A stretch of 64,000 bases of DNA from contig CALYLW010000213.1 in the NCBI GenBank assembly GCA_944989445.1, forward strand, positions 216,501-280,500, given 5' to 3'. Of the stretch, positions 34,980 through 47,284 are shown one piece after another. The DNA comes from Ampullaceana balthica. Taxonomy: Eukaryota; Mollusca; Gastropoda; Lymnaeidae. Made by a program: the position numbers and the translations under genes. Each line of letters begins with the position of its first letter. Within the stretch, counting starts at the first letter, position 1. Below the pieces are notes generated by a model. The model was not told where the DNA came from. It ran no database searches and was given only the letters and a program-made list of their open reading frames with translations.

Positions 34980-36130
34980 TTTATGAGAAGTGCAGTGTTG
35001 CTCATTATGTGTCGTGCACAGCTCATTCCATATATTTGGTCGGAAAAAGTGCAGCAGGTTGTCCTGCTGCAGTCAGATTTTTTTGTCTTCTGCAAAATCT
35101 TTATACCCGGCTTGTTGCATCTACTCATCGTTGACAGGTACTTCAAAAACATATGAAATTGATACATGTTAACAAAGCCTTGTCTGACACAAGAGGGCAG
35201 CCTGACATGATGCTGTAAGGTCTGTTAATAACTCATACCATGAGAATATCGCAGCACTGGAAGAATTAGTAATAAACGAAAATCAGCCACGTGACTGTCG
35301 ACTTGAAGCAGAAGGATTTCTAAAGGAACTTGAACAACTGGAAGTCGCTATTTTACTTGAAATTTGGGAAATTTTTTTAGAAAGGAAGTCTCTCATTGAG
35401 TTTGTTAAAAGACAACATTCTTAATTTTATTACTATGAAGACAAAGGAAAGGACAAGTCCGTGGTAAAAAAGAGTATAAACAATCTTCAATGCTATTTTT
35501 TTTAAAGAAAAAAAAATTAATTAAAAAAATAATAAAGCGTCAGTTTGATAAAGGGACATCACTTAAACAGTATTTCTGGTAATCATTGACAAACTTTCTT
35601 AAGCCCTGCAACATTGGTTAGGCGCATATAAAGACATCCATGAGAAATTTGGCTTTCTTCCAAACCTAACTGAGCTCAGCAATTTCGCCATCCGATGAGC
35701 AGCAGCCAAGTTAATGGAAGAATATTCAAGCGATTTCGAAGACTGCTTACCTTCAGAATTAGTCAAATTTTCAGAATTCTTAAAAAACATATTGTCCAGA
35801 CCCAGGCTCAGGGTAAGGAAAAGGAAGTAGCCGAATGCTAACTCAAAACACGTGCACAGAGCTAAAAATTTTGCTGCTTCTGAATGAGCTAAATTTCACA
35901 CAGTCCTTTATAAATGCACACATCGCACTTCGCATCTATCTTTCAATGATGACATCAAACTGCTGCTGAGAGCAATCCTTTTCAAAGTTGAAAAGAATAT
36001 AAAATGAGTAAAAATTTGCATGGGACAACAAAGACTTAATATGCTCTCTCTAATGAGCTTTGAAAAGGAACTTTTTTGTAAGCTTTCTTAGCTTTACTGA
36101 CTTGATTGAAAACTTCGCCATGAGAAAAAT
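34980..36130 (+). pseudogene. hAT transposase pseudogene (second copy)
   Basis: Blocks on the + strand: a C-x-A-H-S-I-Y-L-V-G...C-P-A-A-V block near 35010-35075, L-Y-T-R-L-V-A-S-T-H-R near 35100-35135, LEAEGFLKELEQLEVAILLE then IWEIFLERKSLIEFVKRQ (35296-35417), FEDCLPSELVKFSEFLKN (~35735-35790), and a dimerisation block near 35920-35995 containing A-L-R-I-Y-L-S...F-S-K-L-K-R-I. These are hAT family landmarks. Stops (for example after KRQHS) and frameshifts break it, and the 5' third is missing. Confidence 0.85.
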
Positions 36131-37450
36131 TCGCAAACGAAAGTTGTAGGTTGAAATAATAAAAATACATATTTTTAAATAAATTTTTGATTTCAAATAG
36201 AGAAAACCATTCGTTACCCCCATGAAAAACTAAAGTTTAAAGAAAAAAATATTTAAAAATACGGAATAACGCGTAACATTTTTTTTTAAAGCGGGCTCGT
36301 TCGTAACCACAAGACAGCGTAAGTCGCGATGGGGCCATCGTAACCGGAGGACTACCTGTACATAAACATGTCCATGCTTTCACGCCTTTAATAAATATAG
36401 ATATAACGAAATATTAACTCCAAGACATTGAATTCATATTTTCCTCTAGAAAAACATAAACCAAAAAAACCCATCCTTTGATTTTTTTTTAAAAAAATTT
36501 GAGGGGGGGGGGATAAAAATCATATTCCCCCCATCCCACTGTGCTGTCGGTGTGTCCAAGCCCAAATGGCTTTATATCTTTTAAAACATAAGACACTGCC
36601 TCCTTAATGTCCAGCCTTTTTTAAAAGATCTCTCTGCTGCGACTGTTTCTTTTCTTTTTTTCCTACTTTGTTTTAATGTTGTTTGTGTGTTGGGACTGTT
36701 TCATTATAATTATTGCAAGTTAACTGATATTTTTAAAATAAAAGTTTCGCGTTTAACGTATTTCATTGTATTTCTTAATTTCTTTCTAGATGAAAAATGT
36801 GTCCTCTTTTTTTTCTGTCACTGTAAAATTTTAGGCTCGGGTGTCACCCCCTGATGGGTGTCACACGGGGCGGCTCGCCCCCCTAGTGACGCCACTGCCC
36901 CCACACACACACCAATTTTTTTCCTAAAAAATTATAATCATACCCTAAATTTCCAAAATATCCTTCTATACTTCTCCAATTACACCCCTCCTATTCTAAA
37001 TACACCTCCACAAGTCCCCCACCCCCGGTAAATCAAAACGACGTGTCTGACACCAAGGGAAAGGAATCTTTATAACTAGAGAGTGCTCGCCCCTAGAGAG
37101 CACATATGGAACTCTCTCCCTCTATCCAGGCACCATTAGTTCCACGGAATTGCTTTTTGTCCCGCTGTCCAATAACTCTTTGCGTCATGGTTTCAACTCC
37201 AGGAGAGTTAGCTAAAGAGTTGGGCGGGAGGGGGGCAGGGGATGTGTTTTTGATATGTGATCCTCACATGACAGGGCAAAGATGTTTGATAATGGACGGC
37301 CGTGATGTCACTTCCTTGACCTTTTTAAATGACGTAGCGCGAATTGATGGGGGGGGGGCATTCGAGCTCTAATATCGTCACTTCCTGTTCGGCCAGAAAG
37401 ATATAATGCCATTGTTTTTAGGGTGGTGTTTATGGGCTGGGTTGGTGATG

Positions 37451-37670
37451 CGTCACAGCATGTATACTAGTGGTCTACCGATATGCCTTTTAGCGTCGCA
37501 GCATGTATACTAGGGGTCTACCGATATGCCTTTTAGCGTCACAGCATGTATACTAGGGGTCTACCGATATGCCTTTTAGCGTCACAGCATGTATACTAGG
37601 GGTCTACCGATATGCTGGGGTGGTGATACGTCACAGCATGTATACTAGGGGTCTACCGATATGCCTTTTG
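37451..37670. repeat. Minisatellite ~43 bp x 5 that includes a transposon end
   Basis: Unit CACAGCATGTATACTAGGGG plus TCTACCGATATGCCTTTTAGCGT. The first half is the target-site sequence and the second half is the left terminus of the element at 37646-41360. Confidence 0.93.
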
Positions 37671-38668
37671 ACGATACCGATATTTTGTTGTTGCCGATAT
37701 GAGTATTTGTTAGGACAAAAACCAGCGGTCATAATGCTGACACCATTCTTAAATTTATCACTCGTAATTATTTATAAATAATATATGTTAGGCTACTGGT
37801 TTAATTACGATAAACGTAAATTAACAAACAAATCGTACAACTTTAAAGTTATGAATTTTTAAAGTGTGGTTCAATTTTTCCCCCTCCCCTATGTATTTTA
37901 CCTCCACATTTTGTGACCCCAGTTCCACTGTTCGCGTCACGCATTTTGTCCCTCGTTTTAATAATGATTTCATTTTCACGGTCAATGCTATAAATACAAT
38001 TATTATTTCATTTTTTTTAAATATTCTTTATTAATAAATCATTTAATTTGGTATAAACAGTAAAATGTATATTTAAATGAAGTTTCTGATGTGTTTACAA
38101 GTTCCATTCATACATCTATCATGACCTACATATTACTCATGACAAAGCGAACTGTCCTCTATAAAAATGTACAAATAAAATTAGGAACTCCTTTTGAACC
38201 TTCAACTTTTACTCATAATTAATTCTAACCAATAGTTAAATGGCTTTTGCACACGGCCACCTTTTATGAATGAAACAATGAGAACAAAGCAATAGTCAAA
38301 ATGAGGTTGAAGGATGAATGGTTCCAATGACAAATTTGCACACCATACATTTTTTTAAAATTCCATACGAAACGAAATGTTTCAGACATCTGCGATTCTG
38401 TGTGCATCTTTGCTATTAGAGCAATTACGGTATACGCGGCATCGGCGTCACTTACAGAGTATTTCCGAGTATACGAAAATCGGCCGATACCTAAACAATA
38501 TCATAACACATGGCACACTGTATCGTGGATGTACATAGGACTCTTTAGTTCTTTCAATATCGGTATCGGGATCGATATATTAATTTGTTGAGATATTTAT
38601 AAATCTAAATGATAATTTAATTAATCTAAATATTAAAAAAATTCTTGTTAATTTCCTTTCGTCAAAAT

Positions 38669-41245
38669 CAGTGGCGTAGCGAGGGGGCAGGGGGGGCCGA
38701 CTGCCCCGGGCGGCACTTTGCCAGGGGCGGCAAATTCCTAGTAGTGTTTATATATAATTTCTAACAATTAAAATTTTATAAGAAAGTGGAGCTTTTAATC
38801 GAAATAAAATAACAGCCAAATAAGAAATTAATAAAAGAAATAAAGGAAATAGCATCAAGCATGTGAACGTTTCAACTGCCAGAACTTCTTAAATTCTTCT
38901 TATACTAATGCTACTGTTCTGAAAAACCAGAGCCTGATGTGGTATCAACTTAATTGGTTCTTAAAATTTAACAGCTTTTCCTGTATTAAAAGCACATCTT
39001 ACTGTACCCTATCAATTTGAAACATGAGCCAAGCGAATTCTCCGAGCGGCACTTTGTGGTGAGGGGGCGGCAAATTCCTCTATGTTAATTAGCTTCTAAA
39101 AATAAATAACGTTATTATAAAGTTTAACAAAATAAAATAAAAAACAAGATACTTCTTTTTTTTAAAGGAAGAAACTATATTAAAATACGTAGACGTTTCT
39201 AATGCCAAAATTTCAAACTCCTATTCTTTTATTAATATAAAGACTTCTAAAACTAATGTCTAATGCCACTGAGCTGAAAAAACATTGGGGCTGAAGTAGT
39301 GTACCAACATAACAATTATGTGCTGGTACATTTAATCGATTTTAACCTAGGTAAACTACTGCAACAAAGTTGTTGGCGTAGGTACATAGTCTTTTCTTTC
39401 AAAGCAAAATTATTTTAATGTTAATGTCTTTATTTTGTGGAATAAATAAAAATGATAAATAAAATTGCTTATCTAATGGAATCAAAACTTGACACACACA
39501 AACACAAAAGTAGCCACTCATGAACAAGTACTCAACATTACCAATTTTTTTGCAATTGGAAAGAATCATAGATTGGATAAAAAGACTAAAACTATTAATA
39601 AAGAACATAACAAAGGTGCTAGATGTTCTTACGACATTTCTAAAAATATTTTAAATAATTGATGATCTTAAAATAATGGACTCCGGAGACCCAACGTGTG
39701 TTAATATTTCTACATGGCTGAAAAGTATCCAGGAGTTGAAGAAAAATGCAAAACATTAAATGTCAATGTCAAGTCTCGCACAAAAAGTTCATTTAACCAA
39801 ATTTGTTTACATGATACTCAAACTGAAACGAACTCTCTAACTATTTTAGTGCACTAGAACGTTGTTACGCATTCCTTTCCATGTCTATACTTCGTTTGGA
39901 ATATCAAATTGCGTCTACAAGCAATGCATTAAACAGAATTCAGGATACAAAATAGTGAATATACCATAGAGCTATTTTGAGGTTATTTTTAAAGCTTTAG
40001 AAGAATTGATAGATGCAGACAAAAAGCTGAACACACGAACAGACGCAGGAACTTTGATAGTCACAATGAAATCTTTTTATTTTCTAATTTATAATTTATA
40101 TTAAAGATGCCCGAAATTATTTACAAACGTATAGTGTTCAAAAATGCTTAACAGAGGCTTCTCACAGAGAAACCAATGTAATACTAAAGGGTGCTTTGAC
40201 AATTAATAAAATTTTATGTGGAAAGTTTTATTCTTCATAATAATAACATGAGATTACTGTAGAAATTCATGTGAGTTTTTGGCAGTTATATCGAATTTAG
40301 AAAACAGATAGATTTTCCTACACCAGCTATTATACTGGACTTTGAAATTTTGCCTTCAAAATTGTCAAACAAGGAATATTTGATCCCCACTGGTAAAAAA
40401 AAGGAATAAATGAATTCAAGACCAGTTAATTTATTCAAGTTTTTTAAAATGATATTTAGGCCTAAAATAATATCATTAATTCGAACAATGTCTTAAATAA
40501 TGCAATTTGTTCAAATGGATTCTCTAAAATTAAGTAAATAAAAAAATTAATTAAGATCAATAATGAATACACCAAGATTATCTAATCGATATTTTGGCTA
40601 TTGAGCATGGTGTGGCTGAAAACATTGATACATGAAAGATTGTTAAATGAGAAAAAACATAAAACTTCAATTTTATTCAAGAAATGAAGCTTTTCTCTTG
40701 ATCTATAACACAAAAATGTATTGTTTCATTATTTTTATTTTCTAATAAAGACTACCTGGTATCTTTACTTTAGGGGCCGTCCATAGATGACGTCACGCGA
40801 TTTTTGTCGATTTTTAACCCCCCACCCCCTCGTCACACTTCGTCACGAAAACTTAGACCCCCCTTCCAATATGACATCACAAAGCTGTGACCCCTCCCCC
40901 TAAAAGCAGTATTTTCTATTTGAAAATGAGCATGTTTCAAAACAATTTATTGTCATTTTAGTGTGTATTTAGTGTAAGACTGCACTGTAGTATCGTAACA
41001 CGCGTGAATCCATGTAAAACGTCATAAAAAATTGTAAGAAATCGATTATTTAATTGGAACTTTGATTTAAAGTTTCGTGTTTTCACGTGACATCACAATT
41101 CTTAACCCCCCCCCTCCCCCTCGTCACACATCGTCACAAATTTAGGTGCGTGACGTCATTTATGGACCGACCTTATAGGATTAACATATTTTTCGGGGGT
41201 GGCGGCAAATTTGGGCGGGCGGCACATATCCACGCTACGCCGCTG
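38669..41245 (+). mobile_element. hAT transposon relic nested in the outer element
   Basis: A 2577-bp insert with ends CAGTGGCGTAGCGAGGGGGC and CCACGCTACGCCGCTG, and perfect 8-bp duplications GTCAAAAT (38661-38668 and 41246-41253). Weak transposase similarity on the + strand, for example a T-R-T-D-A-G-T-L...M-K-S-F-Y-F block near 40035-40085. A subterminal segment (CGGCACTTTG...GGGCGGCAAATTCCT) is duplicated at ~38703 and ~39046. Confidence 0.92.
40773..41172. mobile_element. GGGGCCGTCC-type MITE, intact, nested at third level
   Basis: A 400-bp element with ends GGGGCCGTCCATAGATGACG and CGTCATTTATGGACCGACC, flanked by TTA on both sides (40770-40772 and 41173-41175). A TTA target and G-rich ends are compatible with PIF/Harbinger. 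Internal C-rich blocks with CGTCACA are shared with 34373. Confidence 0.87.
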
Positions 41246-41360
41246 GTCAAAATGTCACTCATTTTAAAATATCGGCGACGTCAATATCGGGACCTTTACA
41301 ATCTACCGATACCAATATTGCCGATATCCTGAAATCGGGGCCGATATCGGTACACCCCTA

Positions 41361-41545
41361 ATATATACACAATACTTGTATGTGTGAGCTAATGTGACAG
41401 CATGTATACACTACTTGTATGTGTTAGCTAATGTGACAGCATGTATACACTACTTGTATGTGTGAGCTAATGTGACAGCATGTATACACAATACTTGGAT
41501 GTGTGAGCTAATGTGACAGCATATATACACTATACCTGGATGTGT
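41361..41545. repeat. Minisatellite, 39-40 bp x 5
   Basis: Unit TGTGACAGCATGTATACACT plus ACTTGTATGTGTGAGCTAA. It shares GTCACAGCATGTATAC-like sequence with the array left of the outer element, so the element sits inside what was one array. Confidence 0.92.
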
Positions 41546-41635
41546 GGCAACATTTTCAACGAAAAATTATGTCGAAAACATTATCTGAAACTTCACTTGT
41601 GTCTCTTCCTCTTTTGACTCCATCCTGCATACTGA

Positions 41636-43055
41636 GAGTGGATGAGGGCTACCGTCGGTGGACGGTGTGGCTAGTCCGTATAGTTGAGCTGCGTTCAGGG
41701 ATGAGGGCTACTGTCGGTGGACGGTGTGGCTAGTCCGTGTAGTTGAGCTGTGTTCAGGGATGAGGGCTACTGTCGGTGGACGGTGTGGCTAGTCCGTGTA
41801 GTTGAGCTGTGTTCAGGGATGAGGGCTACTGTCGGTGGACGGTGTGGCTAGTCCGTATAGTTGAGCTGCGCTCAGGGATGAGGGCTACTGTCGGTGGACG
41901 GTGTGGCTAGTCCGTGTAGTTGAGCTGTGTTCAGGGATGAGGGCTACTGTCGGTGGACCGTGGCTAAGTAGTCCGTGTAGTTGAGCTGTGTTCAGGGATG
42001 AGGGCTACTGTCGGTGGACGGTGGCTAGTCCGTGTAGTTGAGCTGTGTTCAGGGATGAGGGTTACTGTCGGTGGACCGTGGCTAGTCCGTGTAGTTGAGC
42101 TGTGTTCAGGGATGAGGGCTACTGTCGGTGGACAGTGGCTAGCTAGTCCGTGTAGTTAAGCTGTGTTCAGGGATGAGGGCTACTGTCGGTGGACCGTGGC
42201 TAGTCCGTGTAGTTGAGCTGTGTTCAGGGATGAGGGCTACTGTCGGTGGACCGTGGCTAGTCCGTGTAGTTGAGCTGTGTTTAGGGATGAGGGCTACTGT
42301 CGGTGGACGGTGGCTAGCTAGTCCGTGTAGTTGAGCTGTGTTCAGGGATGAGGGCTACTGTCGGTGGACGGTGGCTAGCTAGTCCGTGTAGTTGAGCTGT
42401 GTTCAGGTATGAGGGCTACTGTCGGTGGACCGTGGCTAGTCCGTGTAGTTGAGCTGTCTTCAGGGACGAGGGCTACTGTCGGTGGACCGTGGCTAGTCCG
42501 TGTAGTTGGCTGTGTTCAGGGATGAGGGCTACTGTCGGTGGACGGTGGCTAGCTAGTCCGTGTAGTTGAGCTGTGTTCAGGGATGAGGGCTACTGTCGGT
42601 GGACGGTGGCTAGTCCGTGTAGTTGAGCTGTGTTCAGGGATGAGGGCTACTGTCGGTGGACCGCGGCTAGTCCGTGTAGTTGAGCTGTGTTCAGGGATGA
42701 GGGCTACTGTCGGTGGACCGTGGCTAGTCCGTGTAGTTGAGCTGTGTTCAGGGATGAGGGCTACTGTCGGTGGACGGTGGCTAGTCCGTGTAGTTGAGCT
42801 GTGTTCAGGGATGAGGGCTACTGTCGGTGGACCGTGGCTAGCCCGTGTAGTTGAGCTGTGTTCAGGGATGAGGGCTACTGTCGGTGGACGGTGGCTAGCT
42901 AGTCCGTGTAGTTGAGCTGTGTTCAGGGATGAGGGCTACTGTCGGTGGACCGTGGCTAGTCCGTGTAGTTGAGCTGTGTTCAGGGATGATGGCTACTGTC
43001 GGTGGACGGTGACTAGCTAGTCCGTGTAGTTGAGCTGTGTTCAGGGACAGCGGCT
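41636..43055. repeat. Minisatellite, ~56-60 bp x ~25
   Basis: Unit TTCAGGGATGAGGGCTACTG plus TCGGTGGAC(G/C)GTGGCTAGTCCGTGTAGTTGAGCTGTG split by small indels. GCTAGCTAGTCC length variants and GACGG/GACCG variants alternate. Confidence 0.97.
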
Positions 43056-43107
43056 AGACAAACCTAAACGACTCCAGTTCTCATATCTGGTTGTCTTTTC
43101 ATTTTTT

Positions 43108-43232
43108 AAATCCCTTATATTAACTTCACCGCCGTCTCTCTCTCTGTCTGTCATCATCTCTCTCTCTCTGTCTTGGATGGGCGGAAAAACAAAAGTCAAA
43201 AATGACCCACTTCCCGTGATCCGATCGAGCTG
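43108..43232 (+). mobile_element. Fragment of the AAATCC-ended element
   Basis: Starts AAATCCCTTATATTAACTTC and runs to CTTCCCGTGATCCGATCGAG, matching the first ~125 bp of each unit at 62221-63861, then stops. Confidence 0.75.
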
Positions 43233-43459
43233 GTTGTCTTTTCATTTTTTTATTATTATTTTTTTTTGTAGATTTACTTTTTTTATATATTTTTTTTTAA
43301 ATTATAAATTTTTATATAGAGTTCTTTCAGATGTAACTATTATACCGTGATTAGACACTCCAAAATATATGAGCTCTTTCCCAATGTTACAGCAGAAATA
43401 TTTGAATACGACAATGGTATTTATGTTACAAATAGATCCCCGACGTCGCCCCACCCCCA

Positions 43460-44487
43460 ATGGTTAGTAGATGTGTACAATTATAATTAGAGTATGTACA
43501 CAAATTTACAGTCTCGTGTAGATGTGTACAATTATATGCAGAGTATGTACACAAATTAACAGTCTCGGGTAGATGTGTACAATTATAAGTAGAGTATGTA
43601 CACAAATTAACAGTCTCGGGTAGATGTGTACAATTATAAGTAGAGTATGTACACAAATTAACAGTCTCGGGTAGATGTGTACAATTATATGCAGAGTATG
43701 TACACAGATTAACAGTCTCGGGTAGATATGTACAATTATAAGTAGAGTATGTACACAAATTAACAGTCTCGGGTAGATGTGTACAATTATAAGTAGAGTA
43801 TGTACATAAATTAACAGTCTCAGGTAGCTGTGTACAATTATATGCAGAGTATGTACACAAATTAACAGTCTAGGGTAGATGTGTACAATTATAAGTAGAG
43901 TATGTACACAAATTAACAGTCTCGGGTAGATGTGTACAATTATATGCAGAGTATGTACACAAATTAACAATCTCGGGTAGATGTGTACAATTATAAGTAG
44001 AGTATGTACACAAATTAACAGTCTTGGGTAGATGTGTACAATTATATGCAGAGTATGTACACAAATTAACAGTCTCGGGTAGATGTGTACAATTATAAGT
44101 AGAGTATGTACACAAATTACTAGTCTCGGGTAGATGTGTACAATTATATGCAGAGTATGTACACAAATTAACAGTCTCGGGTAGATGTGTACAATTATAT
44201 GCAGAGTATGTACACAAATTAACAGTCTCGGGTAGATGTGTACAATTACATGTAGAGTATGTACACAAATTAACAGTCTCGGGTAGATGTGTACAATTAT
44301 AAGTAGAGTATTTACACAAATTAACAGTATCGGGTAGATGTGTACAATTATAAGTAGAGTATGTACACAAATTAACAGTCTCGGGTAGATGTGTACAATT
44401 ATAAATAGAGTATGTACACAAATTAACAGTCTCGGGTAGATGTGTACAATTTTATGTAGAGTATGTACACAAATTAACAGTCTCGGA
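43460..44487. repeat. Minisatellite, 51 bp x ~20
   Basis: Unit TCGGGTAGATGTGTACAATT plus ATAAGTAGAGTATGTACACAAATTAACAGTC in two main forms (TAAGTAGAG and TATGCAGAG). The period is a multiple of three, so C-T-Y-S...C-T-H-L-P frames remain open on the minus strand. Confidence 0.98.
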
Positions 44488-45240
44488 AAACCCAGGGCTA
44501 AACGCCACCCCTGCCGAAGTCATAGTCTCTTCATTTAATTCGTGGAGGGATTCTCAAAATTTGTTAGTTAATTCCAACCCTAAAGTGTGCTGGCAAACGG
44601 TTTCAGAACTAAACATTTTGTCGCTTGTTGATGCTATCTGTCTTTGTTTTGGCCGTTTTGTTGTATCTCTAGGTTTTAATGGCGGTACCTCGAGGTGTCC
44701 TGTACCACTTACACCGCAGTTTGAGAATGTCGTAACTTGATTGTTGTCCTCTGTACAAATATGGGCGATGGGAACTAATTGTATGTATCGATCTGATCTC
44801 TGACAGTGGTGCAGTTATTTTTGTGTGAACTTCTGTCACTGTCTATTAGATTAGCAGCGAAACTATGTTTTATTGGAATTGAAGCTTTTACTTAAAAAGG
44901 CGCCGAACATAGGAAAAAAAATCAGGATCGAAATTCTCTGAACCAACAAATCGATAGAACAATCGTACTGAAACTAAGGGCCCCCAACAGTTTTGATGGA
45001 ATTATCGATTACCAACAGTTTGATGGAATTATCGATTAGCGACACTGTCTGGCCAGATAATTTCTGTCTCCCCTCTTACTTCCTTTCGTTTAACCCTAAC
45101 ACCCCCTCTCCTCAGCCCAAATCTTCGTGGTTTGGCTCAAGTCATATTTATCATCGATGTCATCAAATGTCATGTCGTGACAGATGTCAGCACTTGATCT
45201 GAGTGATCGTGATCTGACATTGTGGTTCTCTCTGTCTTCC
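44488..45240. other. Unique sequence, nothing recognised
   Basis: Includes a short duplicated GATGGAATTATCGATTA (44995 and 45020). No exon of the downstream kinase was found here. Confidence 0.4.
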
Positions 45241-45244
45241 TTTC

Positions 45245-45341
<97 letters not shown>

Positions 45342-45365
45342 CCTTTCCCTCTCTCTTCCTTTCCT
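45241..45365. repeat. (TC)n microsatellite
   Basis: Nearly pure CT dinucleotide for ~100 bp, with a few interruptions, followed by TTCCTTTCCCTC repeats. Confidence 0.95.
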
Positions 45366-45474
45366 CCCAATTTCCTATTCACTATTCACCCTCTTTCACT
45401 TTCAATCTCTCACACACGTGGTTTACGCTCTTTTCGGCTCCCTTCTACTTCCGACATGGTTTGTTCTTTATACC

Positions 45475-45665
45475 CCTACTGCCACTTCGAACTGTTTTGT
45501 CACCACTGCTGCCACCATAATCTGTTCTTGACGCCATTACTGCCACCACAAACTGATCTTGTCACCATCATGGCCGCCATGATGTATTCTTAACACCACT
45601 ATTGCCACCACAAACTGTTCTTGACACCACTATTGCCACCACAAAATGTTCTTGCCACCATTACA
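45475..45665. repeat. Degenerate ~33-bp repeat
   Basis: Five imperfect copies of CACTATTGCCACCACAAACT plus GTTCTTGACAC. Confidence 0.8.
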
Positions 45666-45786
45666 GCTGCTGTGTATGTCCTTTACTAAAATGTATTTTC
45701 TCAATAGATTTTTAAATAAACTTCTAGTCAGCTTAAATAGTATCATTAAATACAGGCATCACCAACACTAACTCCTACTCCGTTTT

Positions 45787-46015
45787 CAGCTCCTCTACCT
45801 CTAGCCTCCTCGTTCTCTCCTCCACCTCAGCCTCCCTTTCCCTCCTCTACATCTAGCCTCCTCGTTCTCTCCTCCACCTCAGCCTCCCTTTCCCTCCTCT
45901 ACCTCTAGCCTCCTCGTTCTCTCCTCCACCTCAGCCTCCCTTTCCCTCCTCTACCTCTAGCCTCTTCGTTCTCTCCTCCACCTCAGCCTCCCCTTTCCCT
46001 CCTCTACCTCCCTTA
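45787..46015. repeat. Pyrimidine-rich minisatellite, ~52 bp x 4
   Basis: Unit CTCTACCTCTAGCCTCCTCG plus TTCTCTCCTCCACCTCAGCCTCCCTTTCCCTC split over ~52 bp, about four copies. Confidence 0.92.
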
Positions 46016-46532
46016 ACCCGTTACTCCCTGCCCTCTACCCTACTCCCGCATTTATTATCACCACTAAAATGCGTTGATCCTCACGTTTCTCGTGACGTCA
46101 CTTCCGTTTAACCTTAAACTTGACCCTGTTCTCAGAACCCTAGAAAGCCATCAGTCTTTGGGGGCAGCATTACCTGACCGTTGGAAGATCTCATGTGGGC
46201 TTCACATTTCCCACCAGAAACACATTGTCCTTATTATTTTATAAAAAGGGGGGGGTGAGACGGAAAACGTACTCTCCATTCTTTTAATACGTTTCATCTC
46301 ATCTATAACAAAAACATTAGAGTATTAGCCTCGATTTGGAACTGTAATATTTTAAACTCTGTGTCAACCAGATCATGTGTTATGACCGGCTGATCAGTGC
46401 TGACCTACCACTGGTGTTTTCTCCCATATCTCAATGTCTTAACAACCACATTTCTTAGACTCATCACCATCAACCATCTATCTCCCTTACAAACCGCTAA
46501 TTATAATCTGTCATTTGCCTTCTCTGTTCCAG

Positions 46533-46580
46533 ACTTGTATAAAAGACGGGATGCTCTTCAAACAGACCAGTTCGTTTAAC
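46533..46580 (+). CDS. DGKD/DGKH: Diacylglycerol kinase delta/eta-like, internal exon (start of PH domain)
   Basis: A 48-nt exon between a pyrimidine-rich acceptor (ending tctgttccag) and a consensus donor (gtaagt). It translates in phase 0 to TCIKDGMLFKQTSSFN. In type II diacylglycerol kinases the segment just before the PH domain reads I-K-E/D-G-M-L-x-K-Q-x-x-S-F, and this exon fits it residue for residue. These enzymes phosphorylate diacylglycerol to phosphatidic acid, and the N-terminal PH domain binds phosphoinositides and helps place the enzyme at membranes. The next exon (53259) continues the same reading frame into the core of the PH domain, which is the main support for this call. 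No upstream exon was recognised. The following intron is 6678 nt and contains a LINE and a Helitron in antisense orientation. Delta cannot be told from eta with so little sequence; invertebrates commonly have one ortholog of the pair. Confidence 0.82.
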
Positions 46581-46613
46581 GTAAGTAACACTAACTGTTG
46601 CCGATGTCTTGAG

Positions 46614-46700
46614 CAGCGGTTCTCAACCTTCTAACCCCTTTTCAAAATATTGTGAATGTTTCTCAAAGTCGGAGTAATCAGCATTATGTTTATGTTTAGT
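46614..46700 (+). repeat. Possible hAT-like terminus just after the kinase exon
   Basis: CAGCGGTTCTCAACCTT resembles the common hAT-type end CAGNGGTTCTCAA. It begins 33 nt after the exon at 46580. No matching right end was found. Confidence 0.35.
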
Positions 46701-47029
46701 TATAGATTTTAAATGCATAATAATAATATCCGACTTAACCAAAATGTCACGGGGTCTTCTGGTTGAGCAAGTCTTTTAATGATGTAATCGTCTGTCTGAC
46801 TTCCTGCATTAAAAAAAACAATTTATTTAAAAATGTATAAAAAAATAATGTATACTATTAAAATAGTTGACATTCCAATGGTGTGTATTTCTTTAAGAAA
46901 ACGTATTTATTTTTGCCTTCATTTTTTTTTCTTCGGTGCTAATAATTAAATTGTCTTAGACTGATAAAAATCTTGGATTTATTTAAATTTATGTTATCTA
47001 GATTCGAGATCAACAAGAGGATTGAATAA

Positions 47030-47284
47030 CAGGGGTGTAGCTGGACTGTTTTAAACAGAGGGTAAAAAATTTCGTCATCCCCCCTCCCCCAGTAGTATAT
47101 TTTGCGGCCTGGGACAATATATAAAAATGATGACTACCTGAACAACCATGTTTAATTAAAATCTTGCCCTTGTTCGTTCATTCAGATTCATATTATAATG
47201 TAACGTTATAAGCCTCATTTACTGTGCCCTTCTACTTCGGCGCCCGGGGACATGCGCACCCCTGCCCCTCTCGCAACGCCTCTG
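47030..47284. mobile_element. Possible hAT-type MITE
   Basis: Left end CAGGGGTGTAGC and right end GCAACGCCTCTG are inverted partners over ~12 bp with three mismatches. The flanking 8-mers do not match, so this is only a candidate. Confidence 0.35.

Larger units (their letters stand above)
34308..36897 (+). mobile_element. hAT DNA transposon, second decayed copy
   Basis: A 2590-bp element with inverted termini CAGGCGTCACTAGGG and CCCCTAGTGACGCCACTG. The 8-mers outside are TCCCCACA and CCCCCACA (7 of 8). Subterminal GTGTCACCCGGGGCGG and GTGTCACACGGGGCGGC are also inverted partners. It carries a + strand transposase relic and, near its left end, a truncated GGGGCCG-type MITE. Confidence 0.9.
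37646..41360. mobile_element. Outer non-autonomous hAT-like element (TAGGGGT...ACCCCTA)
   Basis: Left end TAGGGGTCTACCGATATGCC at 37646, right end CCGATATCGGTACACCCCTA at 41360. The flanks ATGTATAC and ATATATAC agree at 7 of 8 bases. The subterminal parts are rich in CCGATAT and its complement. Excluding the 2577-bp transposon nested at 38669, the element is about 1.13 kb. No coding of its own was recognised. Confidence 0.82.

Noticed and set aside
37106..37372. Frame of 88 codons after the second hAT
   Set aside because: No known motif, ends in a G-run low-complexity stretch, no splice context.
43426..44421. Cysteine/threonine-rich repeat protein
   Set aside because: The 51-bp array in frame; all units non-coding by context and open in more than one frame.
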